Assembly: GCF_015832195.1 (NCBI RefSeq)
Contig: NC_052020.1
Span: 8,004,254-8,068,253, forward strand
Origin: Motacilla alba alba
Lineage: Eukaryota > Chordata > Aves > Passeriformes > Motacillidae
DNA length: 64,000 bases
Direction of reading: 5' to 3'
Shown here one piece after another: positions 1-13,115 of the stretch. The notes under the pieces were generated by a model, which worked only from the letters and a program-made list of their open reading frames with translations, did not search any database and was not told where the DNA came from. Positions within the stretch are counted from its first letter, which is position 1. Every line of letters begins with the position of its first letter. The position numbers and the translations under genes were made by a program.

Positions 1-3000
1 GTTTTGAACTATTTAGTATGGACTCAGCAAACAAATGATCCAGCCTAAGGTCAGGAACAGCAATGCCACTGAACAGTTAAATTCAGTCAATAGATACATG
101 TGGGCTGCAGCTTACTGGCCTCTGAAATAGGGTTATTCATGTCATCTCCTTGTGAATGAGCACCTCAAAAGCTCAATTAAGGTTGACATTAACTGGTCAA
201 AGTCTGAAAAATGCATGGTAGCAGCCTTTCTCCCTGTGTTGGTGAAGGAAGTTGATCTTATCTGTTTATAACCTTTTTATTCTTCTAATAAATCTACCAG
301 ACCAGGCTTTCGTGGATAGCAAATAGCTTTTTTTTTTCCCTTTAAAAAGGGGAGCACATTTATATGTGCCCTTTGCACAAGCAATGCCCTAATGGCACAG
401 TTCACTGCAAGGCTTCCTTCTCTTTCCCTATATTTAATCACTATATTCCTATCAAAACAGCTCTGGGGGAAAGAATAAAATCAATGGACTGCGGCATGGG
501 GATGGGGCTGGAATGTGTGGATCCATCTTTCTGTTGACTTCAGGGATACTCTTGAGTGGATTTAAGTACTGTTAAATTCTGCAGGATCACAGCATTTTGC
601 TCTCTCAAGGCAAATGACTGGATCAGGGTCTGCTTTTATTATTCCTGCCCACCTATTTTTGAGTGGTGAGGCAGCTGCAGACAGAATGGAAAGACACTCA
701 GAGCTCTCAGACAAGAGACCCCAGAATTTGTTTTATTGCAGACCTTTTCAAAGGAACTAAGTGTATCAAGTTCTGCTCCTGATACTGCATGGAAACAATA
801 GGGTATGGCTGTAAAATAAAAGAATTCAGACATAAATACATTAAAGTGGAATTAGGAAAGACTAGGCCACAGATAAATCTAAAAGACAGGCAGTGATGTA
901 GCTATGGCACTTAATAAAATTCCATAAACCTGCAGTTAAAAGGAGCAGAGGGGAAAAAAGCCTCATGACAGATCAGTGAGAGTCTGGAAAGATCCATCTG
1001 GAGAAGAGATTTGTCCTGAAAAGCCTCAACCAGCTCTGAAAGCAGGGACTCCTCTCAGTGATGGTGGGGATGCAGCTCAAGCAAACACAGGTCTCAGCAA
1101 CAGGCTCTGCAGGTTATTCCTGATTTTCCTTCCCTTCCTGCCAGCTGGGTGCCCGTGCTATGCCAAGCAAGACTTTTTGGAGACAATTCCCATTAATAAG
1201 TGGGCTATTAATATTCTCTTTAATCTGAATGAGAATCTTTGCGTAAATGTGATCCATGTGACCGAATCACTCCTGTCTCAAGCAATTCCAGAAGGAACAT
1301 TCAGTCGTGGCAGGCATTTTTTGAACACAGGGAAAGAACCCAGTGAACCATGAGGGAAGGAGCTGCAGGCTCTAATTATTTCTGATGATGCACCTAGAAA
1401 TCATCGAGTAAAAAGGAACTAAGTATGATCAAAGTCATGTGTTTTTTAAAACATGGAATTTAGGAAATATGATGAGGAGACCGAGGGTCACTAGGGATTA
1501 AAAACCAGCCATGCCATAGGGGCTCTGTATTTGCATTGACCACTGCAAACCAACCAATCAATCAATCAATTCTGCTTGGCAGGGCAGGATTTTTGACACT
1601 CTACCAGGAAGAATTAATTTAGACCCAACTCTGGTTTCTGTTCCAGCCAAAGTAAGTCTAGATTACACACAGGACAAAAACTATCAAGTGCTCCAGCCAA
1701 TGACAATTTACATCAATAGTTCAGACATTGGAAGAGTAGAGTATTTAAGCAAAGAGCACTGAAAAACAGCATGAAAGGGCTGCAATCTTTCCTTCTCTAG
1801 CATTGATATATCTTCCTTCAGAATCAGATGCGTTTTTCACCCTTGTCCAATAAATAACTTGCTGGGAATATTCCACAGAGAAAACCCAAGCAGGCAGCTC
1901 AGCTCCTTCCTCTTCTGCCCAGCTAACAGAGGAGTCCTCTTTTCCTGCCTGACCCTCCTGAAAAATATGGTTTCCATGTTTATCCTTTGGCTTTGGATCA
2001 TGAGAGGTAACAGATGTAATGGGAAGACTCCTGTTGGAAGCAGAAGACAAATCCAGGTCAATTTTTGAGCCTGGTAGGTAAGAGCAGCCACTGAGCTGAA
2101 GGTAGGATGAGCAGCAGCCTTCCTGAAGGATTGTGAGAAACTGAGTGAGGCCAGGTTTGTTTACAAGCAGCAAATCTGGAGCCTGCACATGGCAAACCTA
2201 GAGCTTTCTCTTCTCCTAAGAGGTGGCCCCTGGGCTTCTTCCAGTTTTCCAGCTTAAGAGCTGTGAATTTCCTTTAAATTGACAAGCCCCAAAATTTCAC
2301 TGCTGGCAGCTGACAAATCCTCCATCAGCTCTGGAATTTCCCTAGTGTTTTGCTGGATTTCCACTGACAGGCTCAAGATGGGTACAGTCTGTGGGCTTCC
2401 GCAGATGTAAATTGTTTTATACTCCCTCCCTGATGTCTGGCATAAAATAATGCACCAGCAAACCAGACAACATGTAAAACTTGGCACTGCTGCAGCAGGG
2501 ACAGCTTGGAAAGGCCTGACATAGCTGGATCAACAGGCACTTATGGACAAGCCTGGAATGAGCTCCCCAATGTTCTACAGACCAACAGTACCAACAACAG
2601 ACAAAAATTTAGAGCTTTTTTTAATAGGGCAGCTGGAAGGGGAAGAAGCCCAGCCTACCCAAACCCACAGATAATCAGCTACACAAGGAAGCAGGATCCA
2701 ACTTTTTTGCCTGTTCTTAGGTATTAGATCATGCTGACTTTCCAACAGTAAGTGCTGCAGGCAGATGATAACCAAAAAGAGACAGGATGAGGGCAGTCAG
2801 TGGTGTCTATTCCCAACTTTAAGGTTGGACCACTAGGCCAAGTATTTAACCCAGGGCAGAGCAATGCATTCAGCAGTAAAATAAGCCTAAATATTGACCT
2901 CGATTTGGGCTCCATGGGAGCTGACAAATACTCCCCAAGATAAGCATCACTGTGAGAGCATTCCTGCCTTGACACACCATTAAAAATAAAACAAAAGCTT

Positions 3001-6000
3001 TATATCCCACTTGGGGAAAAGTGAAAAAGGAGAAAGGAACTTCGTTTACCTTTGAATGGCTCTTCTCAAGTCACAGTATCCCAAACAATCCCAGCAAACA
3101 TGCTCTGGGACATGAGCTCACTGCAGGAGCGCTCCCAAACTCAGCCTGCCTGACATAAGCAATGGGAGAAATCCCAGAGCAGGAACAGAGTGAAGAAAGC
3201 AGAAATGCCACGTGCCTGGTCCAAAACCACATAGCTTGACCCCTAACACAACACAGACTAGGATCTCAGAGAAAATAAAAGTATCTTATTGCCCAGCAGA
3301 GGCCTTTTTTTGCAGCAGCAGCACAGACAGAACTCTGCTGACACGGAAAAGCTCCGAGCCTCCGGGCACTCAGGTGTATCCTCACTGAGCTCCTGCTCAC
3401 CTCAGGGTCTAATTCCCTTGCCAAAATATTGCACCAGTGGCACTCTGTGTTTGCAAAACGCTTCCTCAGGTGTCCTGTTCGACCCCAAACAGCAGATGGT
3501 TTACTGTCTGTGCAGCAAACAAGGTCATTCTGGGGTTCTAAGTGGGCCATGGCTTGGTTGCACGGCGAGCAGCTGCATTCACTTAGGAAATGCTTCATGT
3601 TTTGTCTAAGATACCTGACTGCTTTCTAATTCTGCCTCCTCTCCTCCTCCTGCTTCAACACTTCACCTCAAGGTGCCTGAAGCAAACATCCCCAATCCAC
3701 AAACTCTGCAGAGTTTCAGCCTACTGGGTATCCCCAAGCATCCACGTACTCCAGAGAGCTGTACAGATGACTCCATCCACCCCACTGCTGCAGCCCTCTC
3801 CAGCTTCCTCACCTCAGGTCTTTTGCCAAGGTGTTTAGCATGGATAAAAACCCACTTGTGTGGGTTGAAACTGGCTCTGTTCACCAGGGTGCCTCAAATC
3901 TGCAAGTGTGTCTGTTTTCGTACCCTCTGCAGTTTGCTGCAGGGTAAGTGCAGAAGCTCAGCCAGGCTTTTAAAAGCCCTTCACTGCACGTGACAGCCTC
4001 CATTAGGCACGGTTTCAGAACTGAATCCTAGGCTTGCATTCATGTTGAAGTGAAGATCTTCCAGGCCCTACAGTGTTATGATTTTCACAGCATTCTGCAT
4101 GGCAGCGTGACACACAGAAAGCCAAAGTGCACAGCAGATTGTCGGCTCTGTGGATGAACGACTGCAGCTCCTTCCACTGAATCAGCACGGATCTTCCCCA
4201 AAACCAGGTCTCACCAAGCCTACAGCTCTTTGCTGAATTTCAGATCAATAGATGTACAGATTTAGGCAGGAGCGTGGGGACTGAAGCACAAACAAAAGCA
4301 GAACAGGTCAGCGTTACTGTCCCTGCTCGTGACCGGGATTTTTCCAGCAGAAAGCGAGCTGGGGCCGCAGAGCACGGAACACGTGTGTTCCAGAAAGTGT
4401 ATTCCACAAAGTGAGCACACACACACAAAAGAGCAGTGCCCAGTTTGCAGCTGATTTAGCACAGCTCAGGGAAGAATAAAAGAACGGGGCTGCACAGCCT
4501 TGCCAAGTCACATTAGGTGAATCAGTGCCCTCGTCTCTCACGCCACGAGTCCGGCGCCTCGCACGCAGCCTCGGCTGCCTCTCTCCTCCTCGGCCAGGAG
4601 AGAGCAAAGCACCTCCTCTGCAAAGTGCTGCCAGCAGGATTCATCCCCTGCCTGTGCTAGATATGTGCCCAGAGCTCAGGACAGCGAGACACAAACACAT
4701 CCTGCAGCAAACAAAACGTAGGATTGGATGGGCAGTATTAATTTCATTTCCAGCTTCCATAAATTTTTAAAAGCCAGTCCTTTAAGTGCTCTGGTTGTTT
4801 TCTTTTTTTTTTTCTTCATGTCAGTTTTTGCTCCATTTTAATATATCCCCTTTAATTTCCTTTACAGCTAAGTACTGGTCAGAAAAAATGGCAGAAATTT
4901 CCCTTACCCCAGCTGTTGTAGGATCTAGTGAGGATTTCAAAACAGAACAGAGCCGCAGCCTCCAGAAAAACTCCGGTGAACCATGTGAAGAGCATTGTTT
5001 GGGAGCAATTGGAGAGATAACTGCTCTCCTGATTTAACTCATTTATTATCCCCAGTGTACAAAACAAGTAGCTGCAGTAACATCATTACACTGAGAGCAC
5101 TGAAAAGAGCACAGAACAGAAAGCCTAATCTACATTTCTGATACGAGCTGTGCAGCAGCCTCAGCTGCACCACTGTGGGAACCAGCGGCACAACTTTACA
5201 CAATCTGGCCTTGTGAAAACTTTTTCTGCACAGTGTGCAAAATAAACAGCCTTGCAGTGGGTAGGGATAACCTAGATTAAGGTTAGTGAGCACAAAAACC
5301 TGAGCCACCAGCAGGCTGAGGTGTGCAGCCACAGTTCTGTCTACTCCTGTTTTATTCAACTTAATTCCTCCTGAGTCTTCATATCTGTACATCTCTTCTC
5401 TCTCTTTGTAGAGTTCTGCTCTTTTTGAAAAGATTTCAGGGGAGGATCAAACAGAAAGGCAATCTTTTTTTTACTCCTGTAATTAATTATTTGTGTGTTA
5501 CTATGATTTCATGCAGATTTCAGAAGCTGGGGCTGAGTACAGTAAAGCCCATGTTATTTACAAAACTACAGAGATGTTCTCCCTTCCCTGCTCACCTGTC
5601 CAACAAACATTCTGCTTTTTTGTTTTATGAGTATCGCCTCAGCACATCAATACACCGGGAAACTTCCCAACCACAGGCTGCTTTTGGGAAGGGCCAGGAT
5701 GGAGCTTTCCATCAGCCTGATGTCCAGCAGGCCAAAAAGACAACCAAAAAGCAAGCCAGAATAAATAATGGATAACCAAATAACAAAACTTCCCATTTAA
5801 GATTTCTGAAGTGAACAGAAACTTGGATGTGCACTTGGAAGCGGGGAAACAAGTCTGGAGTAGCCTGGGTATCCCTACAGAATGCAACTGGGGACCAGGA
5901 GCTGCCTGACCTGTCCAGGAACTCAGCTCTGAGGGCTCCTCAGCTCTCCTGTGCCACCCGCCTGTCAGGCAGCCTGCCAAGGGGCTGGGCAGGAAGGAAA

Positions 6001-6613
6001 CCAGGGAGGCTTCCAAGAGCAAAAACATCCCGCTGGAAAATTTCTGACTGCTCTAATAATGGCCCTACTTTGAGAGTTGGTCACGGAGCTGGCAGAAGGC
6101 AGGGAGACCCACTGCCTTCCCTGGTTAGCTCCTGACTTCCTGTAGAAATTTTTTTCTACTCCAGACACACAGCACCAACTGAAGTAATCCTCAAGTAGGA
6201 TGTTCATCAAACCCCTGTTCATAAATCCCCTGAACCCTCCCCACAGCAAACAGTGTGGCTTTTCCCCAGAACGATGACAATTGTTAATTGGCACCATTCA
6301 GGAGGTAACATTTTCTTTGGGAAGGCCTTTCCTGCTTTAGGCAACCACATGTACTTTTGGCAAGGTCTCCAGACAAGCCCTGCTGGCAGCACACAGCCTT
6401 GTGCCTCGCTCGGAAAGACCGCACGAAAAACCAGCTCACTTTCCAGCTCCGATTCCAAGGCTTTGCAAACTTGGCAGGGCTGACAACCTAATCTGGCCTG
6501 GCTGCAGGAATAACTGATGCCTCCTAGGTAGCATGCCACAAACCTGCCCTGGAATTGCAACAGAAGGAGCCCTTTCAGCCTGCTCCGTGCCCGCTCCCAG
6601 CTCACCGACCTAC
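1..6613 (-). other. ABTB2: Downstream intron of ABTB2 (partial), no gene seen
   Basis: Minus-strand transcription continues into this stretch after the GTAGGT donor at 6613. I looked for the expected next ABTB2 exon and did not find it. The reading frames here are short and overlapping, with no recognisable product. It holds a short AATC tetranucleotide run at 1555-1570 and a CpG-richer patch around 4260-4580. It is probably all intron, cut off by the window edge. Confidence 0.7.
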
Positions 6614-6824
6614 CGCTCATTGCTCAGCGTCATCCGCGGAGGGTCCAGGTTGGGATTCTCCATGGACTCCATCTGGGGACAGCGTAGGAAGTAGTAGAGG
6701 GTGTGGAGGGCATCAGGGGACCAGGAGATGGGCTGCTGCTGCCGGGTTTGCCGCACAGGGCTCATGCCGGGCCGGATGGTGTTCAGGCACTGCATGTGGT
6801 GCATGGCTCGCGAGACCAAATCGC
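6614..6824 (-). CDS. ABTB2: ABTB2 internal coding exon (downstream of the two in the window)
   Basis: This 211-nt exon carries two bases completing a serine codon, 69 whole codons, and two bases (CG) of an arginine codon finished in the next exon. The peptide starts [14 protein letters not shown], contains [19 protein letters not shown], and ends [10 protein letters not shown]. These blocks are highly conserved in ABTB2 and ABTB3 just before the ankyrin repeats. On the minus strand the acceptor is a T/G/C-rich tract ending GCGCAG, and the donor is GTAGGT immediately after base 6614. Reading past that donor meets a TAG stop at once, which confirms the exon end. The reading phase matches the exon at 9378-9524 exactly, giving SISELS-DLVSRAM across the junction. 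The next exon should continue with a proline-phenylalanine-rich stretch before the ankyrin repeats; I did not find it in 1-6613, so it probably lies left of the window. ABTB3/BTBD11 is the alternative identity. Confidence 0.85.
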
Positions 6825-9377
6825 CTGCGCGCACACACAGGGAGAAAACACAAAACCATCTCTTTATTAGGCACCCACAGTGCTTTCAGTCATGCTTCTT
6901 GAACAAATCAAAGCTCTCACAGCTCAGAGGAATGTTTGCTGTGTGCACAGAACGTCCTCCACGAAGGCAGAGGGTGTCCTGTCCCTCAGGCTGCCACTTG
7001 GCAGCACTTTCTTTCAAATACCAAGTTTTCAGTTAGAAAACATGAAGTGCAACACCTCTCAGCACATTTTTTACAGTGAGCTTGCTGGTTTACTGCTGGT
7101 GTTCTCCTCTTCCCACCCACAAATACCAAAGTTTTTTGCCAGCCTACAAAAACTACTGATGTCCTTGTAAAATGTCCTCTGCCCAACTTGGAAGCGACAG
7201 TTTCACAAGGCAAAGTCAGTAGCATCAATACTTCACTCTCCTTTATTTAGGAGGGTGCTCCCATTTCTTCCATCTGGGTCATGCTGTTCTACCCTCCTGC
7301 CCAGGCACTTGAGACAAATTAGTGACATTATGTTCAAGACAGAAACCCCTTCTTTGATAGGTCTGCTGCTCCCATTCTCACTCCAGCTGCAGGTTTCTCC
7401 AGAACAGCCAAGACCTGACTCTCTTATTAAAAAGCCAATCTTTATCATCTCAAGCTGTGCCAGAAATCTGTCCCTCAGCATAATAAGAAGCTCAATCCAG
7501 GAGGTCTCTGGGCTTCTCATTCCTCTTGGTTTTTGAACTTGAGCCAAACTGCCTCTGTGTCGGAGCACGGTGGACCCGAGGAGGCCTCGACGAAGGTGAC
7601 CTGGATCACACAGTTGCACTCAGAATTTTAGGACTGCAGATTTTTAAAAAGTTCCCAGAGCAATGAGCCCAAAGCTGGTCTTTTTGCAATAAGCTTGCTT
7701 TAGGCACAACCCTGTTTAATCTCCTTGTGTTGTGGCGCATTACAAACTCCAAAAATCTTTAAAAGCTTCATCTTTGAGTAGTGTGACTACCAACCAGTGA
7801 GCTGAACTATTACTATACTTAGCTAGGATCTGTTTTTTCCTTGGAAGAATCTCTGCTGCTTTATGCTTCACAGTCCCCCTCAAACTCTCACAGGAAACAT
7901 TGCTCTATTGTGTCCAAAAGTTACAATGCTGGGAAAGGATGGAACCAAAATAGTCGCCCCATCACAAAGCTGGCTCCTGGGAAAGCAACCTGAGTTTAGT
8001 GGTGCCACATATGCATTAGCAACACCTCCCTCTGAAATTCTTGGGAAGTTATTATTTGTTCATTTATTTCTAAAAGCAATACACTAAATTTGTTAGTCAG
8101 AAGCTCTGGGGTTCTACCGTTACACAGGAGAAAGCCCCACAAAGCTACTGTACGCCTAAACATGACATTTTTAGTGGTTCAGACCAACGGGGTATTAAAA
8201 ATCTCAGCTTGTAGTCTAAAGCCCTGCCACTCCTTTGTTGTACAGCACATTCAGCTTTAAGGACCCACTTCAGAATAATAAAAAAATCCTTCTAACAACT
8301 CTGCCTTTCCACTTCAGTAGCTCCAGGATCCGCACGTTTTACGAGAGCATCACGGATCCTCCAGTGCTGGTGCTAACACAGAACTCTGCATAGTTTATAG
8401 CAGAAATGCATCTGGAATTCAAATTTTCAGCTCAGAATAACGTTCCCTCTCCTTTGCACACTCACTCTATTTTTCTGGCAATGGGCAGCAACGTTTAAAA
8501 AAAAAATAAAAAAAAAAAAAAATAGGCAACTGTATCAGGAGAGCCATTCACTGGATGTACTGACCAACTTGGCCAGGCAGGGATGGGGGAAGAGGGAGAG
8601 AGGAAGCTGTATTCAATCCCAGGCCCTTGCTACAAATGTTCTCTTGTGTTCCAGGATAAATAGAGGTGTGTTGAAGGAATTTGAAAACCTCAAACTAAGG
8701 CAGGTTGCAAAATAAATGGTGAAACACACAAACTCCTCACTGGCCCTGGCATTCATTAGCATTCAGACCGTACAGGCTGAGAAAGTGATGCCAGCAGAAA
8801 CGTTGCAAGGGGAAAAGTAGACCAGGAAAACACAAATCATTTTTGTTTACTTTAAAGGGGCTTTGTGAGTACTCTAGGAATGGAACATTTCATTTGGTCA
8901 GCTTTAAAAAAAAAATGGGAGCTGAACAAGTTTTTGTTACCGGAGTGCTCTCAGATTTTCTTTTTCCTTCGCTTTTTAAGTAACCAAAAAGATTTTCCTT
9001 GAACATCCCAGACATTTCCACTGCAGAAACACTAACCAAGAAAACCCTCTTGGCTGTCTTTGGGAGGTTTGCTGCACTTCACAAATGCACAGGAGAGCCT
9101 CCAGAGGCATCTAGGAAAGAGCATCTAAACCTCAGCAAAAACAAAAAGGCACATCTCACACTTCTCCAGGTGAATTAGACATTAAGCAGACTAATGAAAC
9201 CAGCTGATTTTCATAAACAGCACCACCAGACAATTACACCTCACCCAACATCAAATGTTGCTCACGCTGCCAACAGTGGCAGCGCTCCTGCTGCCCCTCA
9301 ACAGTGGAGGAGGGATGGGCTCTCGTGCCCTGCTGCAGGACCCCATGGTGGATTACAGGATTACATCCCAAACTTAC
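6825..9377 (-). other. ABTB2: Intron between the two ABTB2 exons
   Basis: This 2,553-bp phase-1 intron has a GTAAGT donor at its 9377 end and a GCGCAG acceptor at its 6825 end, both read on the minus strand. It contains an A-rich simple stretch at 8497-8522. I see no other exon, no CR1 fragment and no other recognisable element. The phase and sites are seen directly; the lack of alternative exons is only a negative reading. Confidence 0.8.
8497..8522 (+). repeat. A-rich simple repeat
   Basis: A run of 26 bases that is all A except for one T, inside the intron between the two ABTB2 exons. Confidence 0.9.
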
Positions 9378-9524
9378 TCAGTTCCGAGATGCTCCCGACG
9401 CAGGTGGCCAGCAGGGACTGCTCCAGGGTCCGCAGCTCCAGCTGCGCGTAGGCATCGGCCCGGCCATCGCTGCACATGGAGCCGTCGTGGTAGGGGCTGA
9501 AGTAGGCAGGGAGGGACAGCACAC
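9378..9524 (-). CDS. ABTB2: ABTB2 internal coding exon (upstream of the two in the window)
   Basis: This 147-nt exon encodes 48 whole codons plus split codons at both ends. The peptide begins [15 protein letters not shown] and ends [16 protein letters not shown], which I recognise as the segment following the histone-fold-like N-terminal region of ABTB2. On the minus strand a TCCCAG acceptor after a pyrimidine-rich tract precedes the exon, and a GTAAGT donor follows base 9378. The first two bases (GT) complete a glycine codon begun in the preceding exon. The last base (A) joins GC of the next exon to make serine, so both introns are phase 1. ABTB2 is a cytoplasmic ankyrin-BTB protein reported to bind eEF1A and to act as a ubiquitin-ligase adaptor; neither the ankyrin repeats nor the BTB domain is encoded here. 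The paralogue ABTB3/BTBD11 is the main alternative, but the SLPAYFSPY stretch fits my recollection of ABTB2 better. Being coding and part of this family is near certain; the choice of paralogue less so. Confidence 0.85.
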   Translation of the reverse strand: MCCPSLPTSAPTTTAPCAAMAGPMPTRSWSCGPWSSPCWPPASGASRN

Positions 9525-12500
9525 CTGGGACAGAGCACACAGAACACCACTTACAAATCAGCCTACCCTCTGTGTGGAAAAGCAAATCCCTCCAGGAGGG
9601 ATACAGAACTCGCACCTTTCTCCGGGAATTTTTGAGCGGTTCAAAGGAAATCAAACAGCGCTGTGAACACTGCTGGGATGGCTGAAACAGGCCCAAGGGA
9701 GTAAGGCTGGATGTTCCTACAGCCTTTAAGAGCTGGAAACAAATTGCAATCGAGATAAAACTACATGAAAAGCTTTGGTTAAGTCTCTACTCTTGTTTAT
9801 ACAGCAACAGGGCCGCGCACACACGGCTCGCTGCTGAACAGCTGTATGCAGATCTCCAGATAGAAGGGCCTGATCTGGAGAGATGTGGAATATAGCCTGG
9901 AGTCCACCTCATCCCTGCAAGCTTGCAAACAAAACCAGGGGCTGTGCCAGCCCTTTGAACCTGCCATGCAGTTTCAGGTGCTCAGACTGTGGTTTCTGCA
10001 TGTGCACACCTCTGGATGCGCCAAGCGACGCCCAGCAGTTCTGAGGCTGCCTGAATTTTCATCCCTGTAAATGACCCCCGTGTGAGAGAGAGAGATTAGG
10101 AAGGTAATTACACTGCACACACGCGTTTACCACACACATCTCCTCTCCTTCAAATCAGGACCTGATTGCTCAGTGTGGCACAGAGAAAAGGGGGAATGTG
10201 ACCTCTGGAGTGGATGTGAGGCAGGGCGTGTGACAGAGGCTGGGCTGGGAGAGTGACCTGCCCTGTCCAGTGGCACCCTGGGGCAGATCTGGTGCTGCTG
10301 CATCCACAGGGCAGATGGATTCCAAAAAGCCACCTGCAGCCACTCAGTCATTATTCCTGTGCCCTCACTACTGCCCCATTTTTAATTACAGATCCATCTC
10401 ACAATTCCAGCAACACCTCCCGGCCCAAATTTTCCCCAATTCCAGACAAGGCCACTCAGAGCAGCCACGACTGCCTGTGCTCTTAGCCTGCTGCATCCTG
10501 TATTTCTGATTTTTAACTTTGATCCACAGCAATACAGTTCAGCTCGGACCCACGTTTCCTTCCGCCCTCACCTCCCGACCCTGGCTCAGGCTGGGATGTG
10601 GAGATCCTTTACTCCCCTGGCAGTGACCTCCTGTCACATAGGTGCTGGGTATTGTTGCCCAACAAAACCCTGCAGCTCATTGTGCAAGACCCTTTGTTTT
10701 TTTGTCTTGATGTTTTCTTTTGAGATTTTATGCCAGATTGATCTCTCCTACCCTTTTCACATCCTGCTTTGTGGCAAAGCCAAGGGCTGTATCAAAAACT
10801 TCCTGGACATGATGAGAATAAGGGAATGACTTATCCTGTTGTGCTTCTTCACTGTACATCACTGTTGGTTAATGGAGAACGGTCTGCCAATGCCCTCTTA
10901 ACCTGAATAATTAGGAAGTTGAGGCTTTAAGAGCTAACAGAAGCCATGCATGCAAACTAGGAGAGCTTTGCTTTAAATACACTATACAGAGCCTAAGCCA
11001 CTTCCTTTTCCATGCCAAAGCTATGAAAGGATGTTTGAGAGACATATGGATTGAATTTATGGCAGAGGGAGAATGAAAACAGCCTGATTTGTCAAAACTT
11101 TCAAATAGAGGCACATAATTCTACAGAGGCGAAAACAGAAACTGGCAGCTCCACTGCTGGGCCCAGCAGAGGGAAAGAAGTGGGGCACATTTTCTCTGCC
11201 AGCCCCTTTCAGTTGGTTCTGTTTTCTAACAAGGAATTAAAAATAAAGATTTGCAGAACGCTTTGGCTCGCAGTTTTCCAGTTCACAGTTTGTCAGGTGA
11301 TGCATGGAAACAGGGAGGATTTATTTACCTTTGGAAAAATGACTCATCCAAGGTAGCTTTATGCTGTCACCTGCCTTGGCACAGCTGAGGAACATCCTTT
11401 AGGAGAGGAATAAGGAACTCACCAAGATTTTGGCCATGTACCAAAGCCCAGTGATGCCACTGGGAATTTTCCCTGGGATTGGAGACAGGGATGAATGACA
11501 CAGAGATTCCAAGGCTCCCCACGCCTGGCAGGTCTCCACAGGTACAAGCAGGCCTGGAAATGAGGACACATCTCCCAACACTGATTTTGGGACAGTGGGA
11601 AGCAAAATAAAGATGTACCACACAACTGTTCTATCTTGCAGCACCCTAATCTGGGTTTCCCCTCTGATTCACTCCCAGTAACTCTGTGAAGTTGGAAAAG
11701 CATCATTGTTGCTCCTCAGATCAGAAATTCAGGCACAAGGACATCTGCAGTCAAGCTTTGTCCAGTGATGTTTTAAGTAGGAACAGTACTTAATCTTGAA
11801 TATCAATTAAAACCCCCATTTTTTGATAACAGGCAAGTGCCTTGTGCTGATTATTTGTATCCCAAACTATGGTTCTTGCTCTCCTGCTTCCCAAATAATG
11901 GAATTTTCAGTCAAAAGGTATTACAATGGTATAAACCATGGGCAGTTTCTGTCTGGCAGTCACATTCCTGCATTTTCATATTAGTGGCAACACTGGCTTA
12001 AATCATGACTAGCACGATAAGCAAAACTGCAACTGAAATCAATCCAGGTCAGAACACTCCCAGTTTGATATTCACCTTTATTTCCTGACTTTCCAAACTG
12101 TGTTTTTCCTACAAAACAATGTGAAACAACACATAATTACTGTGTGGGAATGAACCACCTGGGCAGTATTTTTAATTAAGATTTTAAGTACAGGATCCAG
12201 GGCCTGGTGGAGTTAAGGAGAGACTGTGAATTCAAGTGTGGCTTTGCTCAAACCTCAGGAGCAGCAAGAGCTCACAAGTAACCTCTGGAATAGCCTGAAT
12301 CTCAATTAAAGCATGGCTGGCTAACAATTTTTTTCTGATCTTTCCATAGCTTTTGACACAGCAGCTGGAAATAAAGCCATATTTATTCTGCCTCAGTTAA
12401 ATATGAAACCTGTTCACAAGCACTTGCTGCCAACGCTCTTAAAAGGCAGTCACGACTGGGTGAATTCCAGTTAGGCAGTTCCTTAAACTCAAATTATTCT

Positions 12501-12723
12501 GCTTGCCTAAAGAGTTTGAAATTGTTGTCCGTAATCTGATGCTTTTTAATAGCAACTGAAAATGTTTCCAGTCTGAGCGAGATCCAGGGAAAAGTCTGTT
12601 CACACTCCTGGACATCTTTCTGCTTTAAGAGGTGCAGCAGCTCTGCAGAGAGCTTTGGCTATAGCGTGATGGCTCCCCCGAGCAGGGCTGGGCAAAGCTC
12701 TTGTGTGGTTTCCAGCACGTGCT
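9525..12723 (-). other. ABTB2: Large upstream intron of ABTB2, first block
   Basis: This is the stretch immediately upstream of the 9524 acceptor. The acceptor has a pyrimidine-rich tract (TTCTGTGTGCTCTGTCCCAG) and a plausible branch-point sequence (CTGAT) about 40 bases upstream. The rest is anonymous, moderately AT-rich DNA, with short overlapping reading frames on both strands and no recognisable product. Confidence 0.65.
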
Positions 12724-13115
12724 GGAACACCTCTGCTCTGGAGACAGGCTGGGAATGCTCAACCTGGAGAGGGGAAGGGTCCAAGGAGAACCTAGGGGCT
12801 CCAAGAGAGCTGGAGAGGGGCTTTGGACAAGGGCACGGAGTGATAGCATAAAGGGGAACGGCCTTAAACTGAAGGAGGGTGGGTGTAGATGGGATGTTGG
12901 GAAGGAATTTTTTACTATAAGGGTGGGAAGGCCCTGGCACAGTTTCCCAGAGAAGCTGTGGCTGCCCCATCCCTGAGAGTGCTCAAGGCCAGGTTTGACA
13001 GGATTTGGAGCAAGCTGGTGTAAGGCAAGGTGTCCCTGCCCATGGCAGGGGGTTTGGAACTATATTATCTTTAAAAGTCCCTTCCAAGCCAAACCACCAC
13101 CTGATACTATGACTC
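12724..13115 (+). mobile_element. CR1 LINE fragment, 3' end, plus strand
   Basis: About 390 bp match the 3' end of avian CR1 in sense orientation. In order it shows CTCTGGAGACAGGCTGGGAA, CTCAACCTGGAGAGG, GGCACGGAGTGATAGCATAA, TTAAACTGAAGGAGGG, CCCAGAGAAGCTGTGGCTGC, and GTGTCCCTGCCCATGGCAGG. It ends near the degenerate octamer tail (ATACTATGACTCC). The element is 5'-truncated, as most CR1 copies are, and carries many substitutions, so it is old and immobile. It lies antisense to ABTB2. Two short reading frames within it (12701-12976 on the plus strand and 12659-12970 on the minus strand) are readings of the repeat and not genes. Confidence 0.93.

Noticed and set aside
1..6613. Search for the ABTB2 exon that follows 6614
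   Set aside because: I looked for the conserved PPLMEW-type coding stretch on the minus strand and found none; it is probably outside the window.
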